DNA from: Microbacterium sp.
Lineage (GTDB): Bacteria; Actinomycetota; Actinomycetes; Actinomycetales; Microbacteriaceae
Assembly: GCA_003524435.1 (NCBI GenBank)
Contig: DQHP01000103.1
Location: forward strand, 1-57,607
DNA: 57,607 nucleotides
Reading direction: 5' to 3'
Each line of letters begins with the position of its first letter. Position 1 is the first letter of the stretch. The translations under genes were made by a program, and so were the position numbers. Below the pieces are notes generated by a model. It saw nothing but the letters and a program-made list of their open reading frames with translations. It did not search any database and was not told the origin of the DNA. Of the stretch, positions 1 to 9,032 are shown one piece after another.

Positions 1-678
1 CAGCGTGTGATGTGCGGTCAGTCGAACCTGCCCCGCCCCGCGGGCACGCACCGTCGTCGCGAATGGCTGACGCTCCGCTGCCTCGATACCGTCGCGCAGG
101 ACCTGTCCGAGCAGCGCGGCAACCGGAAGCGCGAGTGTCACTGCCGGCAGCACGATCGTCGCCGGATTTCGCGTGCCCGCTACCGGAAACCAGCCCAACC
201 CAAACGCGAAGATGCTGAGCAGGAGAAGCCCGATCCAGAACACTGGAGACGACAGCACGATCAGCTCTATTCCCGCGACGACTCCGCGGGCGAAACGCCC
301 GCGGACGAATAGCGCCACAACGAGTGCGAGCACTACCGCGAGCATCATCGCCAGCGCGGTCAGCTGCAGCGTGGAGCCGAGCTGACGTCCGATGACCTCG
401 GCCACCGGCATCCGCAACTGATACGACTCGCCCAAATTCCCCTGTACGAGCTGCCCGAGGTACGACAGGTACTGCTCGAATGGCGGACGATCGAGGCCGA
501 GCTCGGCGCGGATGCCGTCTTTGACCGCTTCGCTCACCTGAGCCTGTGGCCCCAGCATCACCGAGACCGGGTCACCGGGAATCACCCGAAACGCGACGAA
601 CGCCAACGTCGCCGCGCCCCAGAGGACGACGATGACGGATGCGACAAGCCCAGCGATCCGCGTCAGGGTGGCTTTCAC
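1..678 (-). CDS. ABC transporter permease, DppB/OppB type (3' end outside window)
   Basis: Inner-membrane channel subunit of a peptide or nickel-type ABC importer. The reading frame is open from a GTG at 678 to the window edge (226 codons). The N-terminus has one membrane segment followed by a conserved FRVIPGDP stretch, then a periplasmic part containing ELGLDRPPFEQYLSYL and GNLGES, which is typical of the DppB family. More membrane segments follow, and the last visible residues (RARGAGQVRL) match the start of the EAA loop that contacts the ATPase. A GAGGGGG ribosome site precedes the start. The gene follows the solute-binding protein after a 15-base gap, so both are in one operon; the partner permease and ATPases should lie beyond the left edge. 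The family is clear but the substrate cannot be read. Confidence 0.88.
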   Translation of the reverse strand, partial: MKATLTRIAGLVASVIVVLWGAATLAFVAFRVIPGDPVSVMLGPQAQVSEAVKDGIRAELGLDRPPFEQYLSYLGQLVQGNLGESYQLRMPVAEVIGRQLGSTLQLTALAMMLAVVLALVVALFVRGRFARGVVAGIELIVLSSPVFWIGLLLLSIFAFGLGWFPVAGTRNPATIVLPAVTLALPVAALLGQVLRDGIEAAERQPFATTVRARGAGQVRLTAHHTL

Positions 679-693
679 AGCGCCCCCTCTGAA

Positions 694-2310
694 TCAGTCG
701 ACCGTCACCGCGTAGAACAGCGGGCGTCCGTACAGATCGTAGGTCAGACCGTCGATGTTATCGTTCACCGCGGTAATCAGCGACGGGCTGTAAAGGGGCA
801 CGATCGCCGTGTACTCAGCATTCCACTGCTGCAACTGCTGATAGATCTTCGCTCGCGCGTCGGCGTCAGTGGTGGCGATGCCGTCTTCCAACAGTGAGTC
901 GATCTCGGGATCAGACACCTGCGAAGCGTTCTGGAAGCCGTCAGTGTGCAGGTGGCTGCGCAGCAGGTCACCGTCGACACCGGAGAAACCCCAATCGGTG
1001 AGGTCGAACGTCTTCGGCTCGTACTGGGCGTTGTAGGCGCCAGGCTCGAGCACTTCGCGTGTGACCTCGAAGCCGATGTCGGCGAGGTCCGACTGAATAG
1101 CATTGCCCAGCGCGTCGTTATCGTCGGATACCGGCGTATACGCGATCCATCGCACAGACAGGCGCTCGCCATCCTTCATGCGGGTGCCATCGCTGTCGCG
1201 GTCTGTCCAGCCTGCTTCGTCGAGCAGAGCGTTCGCGGCATCCTGGTCGAAGGGCCACGAGCCCTCCAGCGAGGCGTCGTAGCCAGGAGTCGTCGACCCC
1301 AGGATGCTCCAGGCCCGGGGGAACTGGCCAAAGAAGATCTCCTCCACAGCGGCGTCGATATCAATGCCCCGTGCAAACGCCTGGCGCACTTTCTCGTCGT
1401 TGAAGACGCCGTATTGCTCGTTCAAATACAGCGAGTACGGCAAGCCGGGGTACTCGTTGGAGTCGACAGTGAGAGTGTCGGGCAGGTTGGTCGCCAGGTT
1501 CGGTGGAATGTTGCTGGCAAGGTCTGCCTCACCGCTTTCCACGACACCAGTGCGCACAGAGGCCTCAGGCAGAATCTCGACCCGTAGCGTCTCAAACTTC
1601 GCGGCCTTTGCGCCATCAGGACCCCAGGCGTAATCGGGGTTGCGGGTGTAGACGAGCTCTTGATCGGGCGTGTACTCCGTCAGCTCGAACGGCCCGGTTC
1701 CCACGTTGACGCCGGGGCCACCCGCCTTCAGTTGGTCAGAGTCTTCCAGTACCGACGGCGAATAGAAGCCGAGGTTCGCGGTGCTTGCTGCTTGCAGGAA
1801 CGGCGAGTACGGCTGGGTGAATGCCACCTCTACTGTGAACTCGTCGATCACGGTCGTCCCGGCGTAGAAATCTGCCCCCAGCATGCTTGCCGCCTGGGCG
1901 GATGCTGTCTCAGGGTCAACGATGCGATCGAAATTCGCCTTGACAGCTTCTGCGTTGAAGGGTTCACCGTCATGGAATTTCACATCGTCACGCAGTTCAA
2001 AGGTGTAGGTCGTGGCGTCGGCGGAGATATCCCAGTCAGTGGCCAACCACGGTGAGAAAGAACCGTCAGCCTCTTGGAAGACCAGCGAGTCAAGCACGAC
2101 GCGCTGCACCATTCCCGATACGTCGAGCTGGCTGGTCTGCGGGTCCATGTGCGCGGCAGAGAGATTGGCTCCCTCGATCGCCCAGACAACCTCGCCGCCG
2201 ACCGCGCCACCCTCGGAGGAAGCAGGTCCGGCGCAGGCGCTGAGCGCCAGAGAAGCAGCCGCAGCAAGCGCGGTGATGGGCAGAATACGACGCACGAGCG
2301 AAGTGGGCAT
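694..2310 (-). CDS. ABC transporter solute-binding lipoprotein, family 5 (DppA/OppA-like)
   Basis: Extracellular substrate receptor for the downstream permease. The 538-residue protein has a signal peptide with lipobox LSAC, placing the lipidated cysteine at residue 26. The body shows family 5 hallmarks: a YTFELRDDVKFHDGEPF stretch near residue 105, GTGPFELTEY near 205, and a C-terminal YGRPLFYAV. Length is normal for the family (500-550). This family binds oligopeptides, dipeptides, nickel or glycosides, and the sequence does not say which. It is the first gene of the operon visible here; its ATG follows a weak CGAGGA ribosome site. Confidence 0.9.
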   Translation of the reverse strand: MPTSLVRRILPITALAAAASLALSACAGPASSEGGAVGGEVVWAIEGANLSAAHMDPQTSQLDVSGMVQRVVLDSLVFQEADGSFSPWLATDWDISADATTYTFELRDDVKFHDGEPFNAEAVKANFDRIVDPETASAQAASMLGADFYAGTTVIDEFTVEVAFTQPYSPFLQAASTANLGFYSPSVLEDSDQLKAGGPGVNVGTGPFELTEYTPDQELVYTRNPDYAWGPDGAKAAKFETLRVEILPEASVRTGVVESGEADLASNIPPNLATNLPDTLTVDSNEYPGLPYSLYLNEQYGVFNDEKVRQAFARGIDIDAAVEEIFFGQFPRAWSILGSTTPGYDASLEGSWPFDQDAANALLDEAGWTDRDSDGTRMKDGERLSVRWIAYTPVSDDNDALGNAIQSDLADIGFEVTREVLEPGAYNAQYEPKTFDLTDWGFSGVDGDLLRSHLHTDGFQNASQVSDPEIDSLLEDGIATTDADARAKIYQQLQQWNAEYTAIVPLYSPSLITAVNDNIDGLTYDLYGRPLFYAVTVD

Positions 2311-2479
2311 ACGAATCCTCGGGAAAAAGAAATGGGGTCAGTTCAGTCTACTCGGGGTTTTTAGACTCGGTCGAAATAGTTGAGCATCCGCACCTCGCGT
2401 GGTTCGTTAGACTGGTCACCACACCCCACACTCAGGCACGCTCACACGGTGCCGCATACATCGCGCAAGGAGAACCTTC
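2311..2479. promoter_or_regulatory. Divergent promoter region between the ABC operon and valS
   Basis: This 169-base gap holds three copies of the -10-like hexamer TAGACT: one on the minus strand at 2350-2345, facing the solute-binding protein gene, and two on the plus strand at 2362-2367 and 2408-2413, facing valS. The first two form an inverted pair around a GGGG/TTTTT stretch. No good -35 was seen for any of them. The valS ribosome site AAGGAG lies seven bases before its ATG. No T-box specifier or terminator arrangement was recognised. Confidence 0.35.
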
Positions 2480-5071
2480 ATGGCCGCGTCCGCACAGACT
2501 CAGATTCCAGACAAGCCCGTCCTCGAAGGCCTCGAAGCGAAGTGGGATGGCGCGTGGGCCGCGCAGGGCACATATTTATTCGACCGCATCCGCGCAGCGG
2601 AACTCGGCCGTGACGGCGTCTACTCAATCGATACGCCTCCGCCGACAGCATCCGGCTCTCTCCACATCGGTCACGTGTTCTCGTATACACATACCGATGT
2701 GAAGGCGCGCTACGAGCGCATGTGCGGCAAGAGCGTCTTCTACCCGATCGGCTGGGACGACAATGGGCTGCCGACCGAGCGCCGCGTGCAGAACTACTAC
2801 GGCGTGCGCGTAGACGTAACACTCCCCTACGACTTCGATTTCACCCCACCGTTTGAAGGCAATGCGAAGAGCCTGAAGGCCGCCGACCAGCAGCCCGTGA
2901 GTCGTCGCAACTTCATCGAGCTGTGCGAAAAGCTCACCGTTGAAGACGAGAAGCAATTCGAAGACGTCTTTCGCCAGCTCGGCCTCAGCGTCGACTGGAC
3001 GCAGACCTACCGCACAATCTCCGATGAGACCATCCGCCAGAGCCAGCTGGGCTTCATCCGCAACCACGAGCGCGGTGAGGCATATCAGGCGCTCGCACCC
3101 ACGCTGTGGGACGTCGACTTCCGCTCGGCGATTGCCCAGGCCGAGCTCGAAGACCGCGACCAGCAGGCCGCGTACCACCGCATCGCGTTCCACAAGACTG
3201 ACGGCTCTGGCGATATCCACATCGAGACGACGCGTCCCGAGCTGCTCGCTGCCTGTGTTGCTCTCGTGGCGCACCCCGATGACGAGCGTTACCAGCCGTA
3301 CTTCGGCAAGACCGTTCGCACGCCTCTGTTCGATGTTGAGGTTCCCGTGCGTGCACACCACCTCGCCCAGCAGGACAAGGGCTCTGGTATCGCGATGGTC
3401 TGCACCTTCGGTGACGTCACCGACATGGTGTGGTGGCGCGAACTTGATCTGCCGATCCGTACGATTCTCGGCCTCGATGGTCGCGTTCTCGCAGACGCTC
3501 CCGATGTGATCGAATCGGATGCCGGAAAAGCTGCCTACGCGGAAATCGCAGGCAAGACCGTCTTCAGCGCCAAGAAGCGCATGGCCGAGTTGCTGGAAGA
3601 GTCCGGCGAATTGCTGGAGACCTCCAAGCCGTTCACCCACGCCGTGAAGTTCTTCGAGAAGGGCGATCGCCCGCTCGAAATCGTCTCGACGCGCCAGTGG
3701 TACGTCCGAAACGGCGCCCGCGATGAGAAGTTGCGCGATCAGCTCATTGAGCACGGCCGTGAACTCCAGTGGCACCCCGACTTCATGCGTGTGCGCTACG
3801 AGAACTGGGTCGGCGGCCTCACCGGCGACTGGCTCGTCTCGCGTCAGCGATTCTTCGGCGTGCCGCTGCCGGTCTGGTACGGACTCGATGAGAACGGTGA
3901 TCGCGATTACGACCGCGTGCTCATGCCTTCTGCCGAGCTGCTACCGATCGACCCGACAATCGATGTCCCTGCCGGTTACAGCGAAGACCAGCGCGGTGTC
4001 GCAGGCGGCTTCATAGCGGAGACCGACATTCTCGACACCTGGGCGACCTCATCGCTCACACCGCAGCTGGCCGGCGGCTGGCAGCGCGATGAGGAACTGT
4101 GGAACCTCGTCGCACCATTCGACGTCCGCCCGCAGGCGCAGGACATCATCCGCACATGGCTGTTTTCGACCATGCTGCGTTCGACGCTCGAAGATGGCCG
4201 CTCGCCGTGGAAGCACGCGTCGATCTCTGGCTTCATCGTCGACCCCGACCGCAAGAAGATGTCGAAGTCCAAGGGCAATGTCGTCACGCCTGCCGACATT
4301 CTCGACAAGCACGGCTCGGATGCTGTGCGCTACTGGGCAGCTTCCAGCCGCCTCGGCGTGGATGCCGCGTTCGACCCGCAGAACCCGACGCAGATGAAGA
4401 TCGGCCGTCGCCTGGCGATCAAGATCCTCAATGCGGCGAAGTTCGTGCTGTCATTCCCCGTCCCCGAGGGGGCACAGGTGACGCACGCGCTGGACGCGTC
4501 GATGCTGGCCACTCTCGACGACGTGGTTCGCGACACTTCAGCGGCATACGATGCCTTCGACCACGCCCGCGCGCTTGAGATCACGGAGTCGTTCTTCTGG
4601 ACGTTCTGTGACGACTACCTCGAACTCGTCAAGGAGCGCGCCTACGACCAGACTGATGTCGGACAGCCTTCCGCCGCGCTCGCGCTGCGGATCGCTCTGT
4701 CGACACTGCTGCGACTTCTGGCGCCCGTCGTGTCGTTTGCGACCGAAGAGGCCTGGAGTTGGTTCGAAGAGGGCTCGATTCACACGGCGGAGTGGCCTTC
4801 GTCTGGCGAGCTCTCCGGCGGCGACGCCACCGTCCTCACCGTGGCAAGTGCTGCCCTGATCGGTATCCGTCGTGCAAAGACCGAGGCGAAAGCTTCGCAG
4901 AAGACTCCGGTATCACGCGCGGTGATTGCCGCTCCTGCAGAATCACTCGAAGCACTGCGTGCCGCGGCAGACGATCTCCGCGCGGTCGGCCGCATCTCGG
5001 AACTTGAGATCGTCGAGGGAGCAGATCTTGCCGTCACCGAGATCGAACTCGCCCCCGCGGAGCAGAACTGA
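2480..5071 (+). CDS. valS: Valine--tRNA ligase
   Basis: Cytoplasmic class I aminoacyl-tRNA synthetase that charges tRNA-Val and edits mischarged threonine. The HIGH signature is LHIGH at residues 61-65 and the KMSKS loop is at 593-597. The GWDDNGLPTERRVQNYYGV stretch after the HIGH region is typical of bacterial ValRS. The editing (CP1) domain occupies roughly residues 200-400, followed by the anticodon-binding domain and a short C-terminal tail. At 863 residues it is a normal length. The ATG has a good AAGGAG site. Its TGA overlaps the ATG of the next small gene by one base, so the two are probably translationally coupled. Confidence 0.97.
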   Translation: MAASAQTQIPDKPVLEGLEAKWDGAWAAQGTYLFDRIRAAELGRDGVYSIDTPPPTASGSLHIGHVFSYTHTDVKARYERMCGKSVFYPIGWDDNGLPTERRVQNYYGVRVDVTLPYDFDFTPPFEGNAKSLKAADQQPVSRRNFIELCEKLTVEDEKQFEDVFRQLGLSVDWTQTYRTISDETIRQSQLGFIRNHERGEAYQALAPTLWDVDFRSAIAQAELEDRDQQAAYHRIAFHKTDGSGDIHIETTRPELLAACVALVAHPDDERYQPYFGKTVRTPLFDVEVPVRAHHLAQQDKGSGIAMVCTFGDVTDMVWWRELDLPIRTILGLDGRVLADAPDVIESDAGKAAYAEIAGKTVFSAKKRMAELLEESGELLETSKPFTHAVKFFEKGDRPLEIVSTRQWYVRNGARDEKLRDQLIEHGRELQWHPDFMRVRYENWVGGLTGDWLVSRQRFFGVPLPVWYGLDENGDRDYDRVLMPSAELLPIDPTIDVPAGYSEDQRGVAGGFIAETDILDTWATSSLTPQLAGGWQRDEELWNLVAPFDVRPQAQDIIRTWLFSTMLRSTLEDGRSPWKHASISGFIVDPDRKKMSKSKGNVVTPADILDKHGSDAVRYWAASSRLGVDAAFDPQNPTQMKIGRRLAIKILNAAKFVLSFPVPEGAQVTHALDASMLATLDDVVRDTSAAYDAFDHARALEITESFFWTFCDDYLELVKERAYDQTDVGQPSAALALRIALSTLLRLLAPVVSFATEEAWSWFEEGSIHTAEWPSSGELSGGDATVLTVASAALIGIRRAKTEAKASQKTPVSRAVIAAPAESLEALRAAADDLRAVGRISELEIVEGADLAVTEIELAPAEQN

Positions 5072-5286
5072 TGCAGCTGGGTACGCGTTGGGTTGCGGGA
5101 TCGGATGCTCCGGCATCCGTCCCTGCGGTCCTGCATCCCGCGATAGCCCAGGTTGAGGCGCGCGTCTCCGGCGGGCATTGGACACTCACCTGGCTGGAGG
5201 GACGCCCGATTGCCGAGTTGGATGCGGGCTGGGAAGTGCTCCTAGCTGCCTCGGGCGAGGTCATCGCCCGCCCGTTCCAGGACTGA
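5071..5286 (+). CDS. Small protein coupled to valS, function unknown
   Basis: A 71-residue protein beginning within the valS stop codon (TGATG). It has no membrane segment, signal peptide or cysteine. The sequence is rich in Ala, Val, Glu and Trp and looks like one small folded domain (LTWLEGRPIAELDAGWEVLL). The tight coupling to valS and matching codon use suggest a real gene. I do not recognise the family; a role linked to translation would be only inference from position. Confidence 0.6.
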   Translation: MQLGTRWVAGSDAPASVPAVLHPAIAQVEARVSGGHWTLTWLEGRPIAELDAGWEVLLAASGEVIARPFQD

Positions 5287-5328
5287 GAGCAGTTCTGCTG
5301 CACTCTCTGAGCCTCTCGAAGGCCCGGC

Positions 5329-5562
5329 TTACCGCCAACGCATCCCGGCCTGTGCCAGCATGTGCTCTGCAGCCCGCGGGTCTGCTTTGCGCGTCTGCTC
5401 GGCCTTGATCGCGGCGAGCATGGCCACCTGACGATCGTCACGGCGTTCTGCACGTGCGGTTGCCCACCGCGTCATTGCTGCTGCGAGGCGGAACGACGAA
5501 CGTTCGATAAACGTGGCACCGCGTGGCACGACGACGGTACGAGTGACGGCTACAGCGCTCAT
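5329..5562 (-). CDS. Small basic protein coupled to HTH regulator, function unknown
   Basis: A 77-residue protein very rich in Ala and Arg, with a predicted helical stretch (AAAMTRWATARAERRDDRQV). It starts inside the end of the upstream regulator gene (ATGA four-base overlap), the usual sign of coupled translation. There is no membrane segment or signal peptide. It may be a partner of the regulator or a small nucleic-acid-binding protein, but nothing in the sequence proves either. Confidence 0.55.
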   Translation of the reverse strand: MSAVAVTRTVVVPRGATFIERSSFRLAAAMTRWATARAERRDDRQVAMLAAIKAEQTRKADPRAAEHMLAQAGMRWR

Positions 5563-6179
5563 GATCCAGACTCCTTCTTCTCGGTGTGACTTCTGAGCGG
5601 GAAGATGTCTGAGCGCACGCTGACCCGCCTGACTCCCACTCCCTTCTGACCGCGGTACGTCTCTGCGGCCTCGTCGATGAGCGCCTCAATCTTCTTGATG
5701 AGGTCGGCCGTCTGCTCTACGGTCATGCTGATACCGCTGGTCATCGAAATACTGGCGTCGACCCATTCGGGCAATTCTTTGTCGATACGGCCGGTGAAGT
5801 AGTCCATCAGTTCGTCATGACGACGGCGCTGCACTTCAGCGACCGCGACCTGGAGTGCGGCTTCACCCGCCGGCGAGCCCTGCACTGCGCGCGAGTCGTA
5901 AACGATGCCGCCGGCTCGACGCTCCCACCAGCGTTCGCGTCCGCCGTGTTCGCCCGTGACCTCGTGGATGAGGTCGTGCCGTGCAAGAGCGCGGAGGTGA
6001 TAACTGGTCGCTCCAGAGGACTCCCCCAGTATCGCGGCCAGGGTACTGGCCGTCTGCGGGCCCTCCTGTTCGAGAATGTCGAAAATGCGCACACGCAGCG
6101 GGTGAGACAACGCACGCAAGGCGCCAATATCGAGGACGCGGCGCTCAGGCAGTGCGGGAGCCTTCTCGTTTGCGGTCAT
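5559..6179 (-). CDS. ArsR-like winged-helix transcriptional regulator
   Basis: DNA-binding repressor-type protein of 206 residues. The N-terminal half is a winged helix: a dimer/positioning helix (RALSHPLRVRIFDILEQEG), the HTH (TASTLAAILGESSGATSYHL) and the wing (GGRERWWERRAGG). The C-terminal half is a long helical region, perhaps for dimerisation or ligand binding. No cysteine pair typical of metal-sensing ArsR proteins is seen. I chose the ATG at 6179 because it leaves the operator-like palindrome at 6182-6215 outside the coding region; an upstream ATG at 6233 would place that palindrome inside the gene. The regulator probably controls itself, its small coupled partner and possibly the divergent peptidase gene. 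Confidence 0.82.
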   Translation of the reverse strand: MTANEKAPALPERRVLDIGALRALSHPLRVRIFDILEQEGPQTASTLAAILGESSGATSYHLRALARHDLIHEVTGEHGGRERWWERRAGGIVYDSRAVQGSPAGEAALQVAVAEVQRRRHDELMDYFTGRIDKELPEWVDASISMTSGISMTVEQTADLIKKIEALIDEAAETYRGQKGVGVRRVSVRSDIFPLRSHTEKKESGS

Positions 6180-6181
6180 AA

Positions 6182-6215
6182 TGCAAAGATATCCTTGCAA
6201 AGCTTTCTTTGCAAG
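6182..6215. promoter_or_regulatory. Palindromic operator, TGCAAAG repeats
   Basis: A perfect inverted repeat, CTTGCAAAG (6194-6202) and CTTTGCAAG (6207-6215), separated by four bases. A second, imperfect palindrome (TGCAAAG at 6182-6188 with CCTTGCA at 6193-6199) overlaps it, so the half-site occurs about four times in 34 bases. It lies directly upstream of the HTH regulator start and between two divergent genes. Autoregulation is inferred. Confidence 0.6.
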
Positions 6216-6270
6216 TGTTTCTTTGTACATCACTTATGCCGCGCCTGTTACTCCAGAATAGGCTCGTCTC

Positions 6271-8316
6271 ATGACCGATGCCGCGAACCCGCTCCTGACG
6301 CCATCCACTCTCCCCTACGCACTCCCGGACTACGCCGCGATTCGGCCAAAGCACTACCTGACAGCGTTTCACGCCGCGTTTAAGGAACACCTCGCTGAAA
6401 TCACCGCGATCACTCGGGTGCGTTCGATGCCCACGTTCGAGAACACGATGATTCCGCTGGAGCTGGCCGGTGCCATGCTTGAACGCGTCGTCCATGCGTT
6501 CTACACCGTGAGCTCGGCGGATGCCACCGCCGAGATCCAGGCAATCGATGAAGAACTCGCACCTCTCATGGCGGCTCATGACGACGCCGTACGATTGGAT
6601 GCGCAGCTGTACTGGCGGGTCAAAACGCTTCACGAACAGCTCGGTCAGCTCGACCTCGATGGCGAGAGTCGCTACCTGGTGGAGCGACACTTCCGTGAGA
6701 TGACGCATGCTGGCGCCGCGCTCGAAGATGAGGCCAAGGCGCAACTGACCGAGCTGAATCGACAGCTGTCGATCCTGACAACCACCTTCGAGCGAAATCT
6801 GCTCGCGGACACGAACGACCTCGCGGTGCTCTTCACCAGCGCTGAAGAACTCGACGGGCTCGCCGATGGCGAATTGTCGGCGGCGGCGCGTGCCGCGAGC
6901 GAGCGCGGCGATGAGGGTTTTCTTATTTCGCTGCCGCTGTTCACCGGGCATCCGTATCTTGCGTCGCTGACGAACCGCGAAAGCCGACGCCGGATCTTGG
7001 AGGCGTCTCGCTCACGCGCAGCGCGCGGCAACGCCCACGACAATCGCGGAGTGCTCACCGAGATCGCCTCCCTGCGTGCCGAACGCGCGCGATTGCTCGG
7101 ATACGTCTCTCATGCCGCCTACGTCACCGCGGATGAGACCGCAGGCAGCGCCGAGGCAGTGTCTGATCTGTTGCACAGGCTTGCGCCCGCTGCGGCGTCC
7201 AATGCGCGAGCAGAACAGGCTGCACTCCAGGCCATCATCGATGCGAGCGAGGATCAGCCGTTCGCGCTCGAAGCACCCGATTGGGCCTTCTACACGGAAA
7301 AGGTGCGCACCGCGAAGTACGACATTGACACGGCAGCGTTGCGTCCCTGGTTTGAAGCCGAGCGGGTGCTTCAGGACGGGGTGTTCTACGCCGCGACACA
7401 GCTGTATGGCGTGAGCTTCACCGAGCGCGACGACCTCGTCGCCTATCATCCGGGTGCGCGCGTGTTCGAGGTCTTCAATCCTGGCGGCTCTCCACTCGGG
7501 CTCTATGTTCTCGATCTGTACACGCGCGACACCAAGCGCGGCGGCGCGTGGATGAACCCGATCGTGAGCCAGTCGGCGCTGCGCGGCACTGCAGCAGTCG
7601 TGGTGAACAACCTCAACGTTGCGCGGCCGGGCGACGGACAGCCGACCCTACTGACGCTCGATGAAGTCACAACGCTGTTCCACGAGTTCGGACACGCGTT
7701 GCACGGCCTGTTCGCGACCGTGAACTACCCCCACTTCGCTGGCACCAATGTCTTCCGCGATTTCGTGGAGTTCCCCAGCCAAGTGAACGAGATGTGGATC
7801 CTTTGGCCCGAAGTACTCGACAACTACGCGCGCCACTATGAGACGGGCGAGCCGCTGAACGCGGAGATCGTCAAACGACTGCGCGCGGCGGAGGCCTTCA
7901 ATCAGGGCCACGACACCAGCGAGTACCTTGCTGCAGCCTGGCTCGATCAGGTGTGGCACCGTATCGCCGCCGGAGAAGCGGTGGACGACGTCGCCGCGTT
8001 CGAGGCCGCGGCTCTCGCCGAAATCGGCCTCGATAACCCAGCAGTGCCGACGCGCTACGCGTCAACGTACTTCGCGCACGTCTTCTCGGGCGGATACAGC
8101 GCCGGATACTACTCCTACATCTGGAGCGAGGTACTCGACGCCGACACCGTGGAGTGGTTCCGAGAGAACGGCGGCCTCACGCGCGAGAACGGCGATCGGT
8201 TCCGCGCGCGTCTGCTGGGCGTGGGCGGTTCGAAGGACCCTCTCGCGGCATACCGCGACTTCCGTGGCCGCGATGCCGACATCAGCCCGCTGCTGAAGAG
8301 GCGCGGGCTGGGCTAA
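6271..8316 (+). CDS. M3 family metallopeptidase (oligopeptidase / peptidyl-dipeptidase)
   Basis: Cytoplasmic zinc peptidase that cuts short peptides. The catalytic signature HEFGH lies at residues 471-475 in TTLFHEFGHALHGLF, with the conserved FVEFPSQVNEMW region about 25 residues later supplying further active-site residues. The C-terminal YSAGYYSYIWSEVLDAD motif is also typical of the Dcp/OpdA group. At 681 residues the length is full. No ribosome site is visible; instead TAGGCT ends six bases before the ATG, suggesting a leaderless message. Its stop overlaps the next start by one base. Dcp and PrlC types cannot be told apart with certainty here. Confidence 0.93.
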   Translation: MTDAANPLLTPSTLPYALPDYAAIRPKHYLTAFHAAFKEHLAEITAITRVRSMPTFENTMIPLELAGAMLERVVHAFYTVSSADATAEIQAIDEELAPLMAAHDDAVRLDAQLYWRVKTLHEQLGQLDLDGESRYLVERHFREMTHAGAALEDEAKAQLTELNRQLSILTTTFERNLLADTNDLAVLFTSAEELDGLADGELSAAARAASERGDEGFLISLPLFTGHPYLASLTNRESRRRILEASRSRAARGNAHDNRGVLTEIASLRAERARLLGYVSHAAYVTADETAGSAEAVSDLLHRLAPAAASNARAEQAALQAIIDASEDQPFALEAPDWAFYTEKVRTAKYDIDTAALRPWFEAERVLQDGVFYAATQLYGVSFTERDDLVAYHPGARVFEVFNPGGSPLGLYVLDLYTRDTKRGGAWMNPIVSQSALRGTAAVVVNNLNVARPGDGQPTLLTLDEVTTLFHEFGHALHGLFATVNYPHFAGTNVFRDFVEFPSQVNEMWILWPEVLDNYARHYETGEPLNAEIVKRLRAAEAFNQGHDTSEYLAAAWLDQVWHRIAAGEAVDDVAAFEAAALAEIGLDNPAVPTRYASTYFAHVFSGGYSAGYYSYIWSEVLDADTVEWFRENGGLTRENGDRFRARLLGVGGSKDPLAAYRDFRGRDADISPLLKRRGLG

Positions 8317-8942
8317 TGACCAACGAAGCTCTGGACGCGATCCGCACCGCTTTCGATGGGCGCGCCGCCACATACGATGCGAGCGACATGCACCGCGCGG
8401 TGGCCGAAGCCTCCGCAGAGTTCGCAACGCTCGAGGGCGTCCAGGACGTTTTGGATATAGCCACCGGCACCGGTCTCGTCGTGCGTGCAATTCATGCCCA
8501 CAATCCGCAACTCCGACTCACCGGCACGGACATCTCACCCGCGATGATCGCCGTCGCTCGTACAGCACTGCCACTCGCCTCGTGGATTGAAACAGATGTC
8601 GCCGCGTTACCTCTTGCCGATGCATCCGTCGATTTGATTACCTGCGTGACGGCGCTGCATGTGATTCCCCACGTGGATGAAGCCGTCGCCGAGTGGCGGC
8701 GGCTTCTGCGCCCGAATGGACGCGTGGTGACCGCGACATTCTCCGAGACCAACGGCGCGCATAGCCGAGATGAAGAAGCAGGCTCAGCGCATCGCCCGTA
8801 TCTGCGTCGCCATCTGCCGTTTCGCACGATCGAAGACCTCTCGCGCACTGCTGCATCCTATGGATTCAACATCTCGCGCCACACCACATGGACCGATGGT
8901 GCTGACACCGTGTTGATCGCCGAGTGGCGCCGGGCGAACTGA
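8316..8942 (+). CDS. SAM-dependent class I methyltransferase
   Basis: A 208-residue Rossmann-fold methyltransferase. Motif I is VLDIATGTGLVVRAI near residue 45, followed by an acidic loop (LTGTDISPAMIAVA), motif II/III region (VAALPLADASVDLITCV) and motif IV-V (EWRRLLRPNGRVV). It resembles the UbiE/Methyltransf_11 group; the substrate is unknown. The ATG overlaps the TAA of the M3 peptidase gene (TAATG), so translation is coupled. A longer upstream frame exists but would lie inside the peptidase gene, so it was not used. Confidence 0.85.
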   Translation: MTNEALDAIRTAFDGRAATYDASDMHRAVAEASAEFATLEGVQDVLDIATGTGLVVRAIHAHNPQLRLTGTDISPAMIAVARTALPLASWIETDVAALPLADASVDLITCVTALHVIPHVDEAVAEWRRLLRPNGRVVTATFSETNGAHSRDEEAGSAHRPYLRRHLPFRTIEDLSRTAASYGFNISRHTTWTDGADTVLIAEWRRAN

Positions 8943-9032
8943 GCGTTTGCCTCGGGGATGTACAGCTTCCTCGGACGTATTCTGCAATTCCCTCCGAAGA
9001 TCCGACACTTCTCCGAAGGTGCTGCACGCGGG

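Noticed and set aside
2311..2479. T-box riboswitch in the valS leader
   Set aside because: No specifier loop, T-box sequence or antiterminator pair was found in the 169-base gap.
2624..3775. Long open frame (383 codons) on the minus strand inside valS
   Set aside because: It lies wholly antisense to a clear synthetase gene and follows from high-GC codon bias; no recognisable domain.
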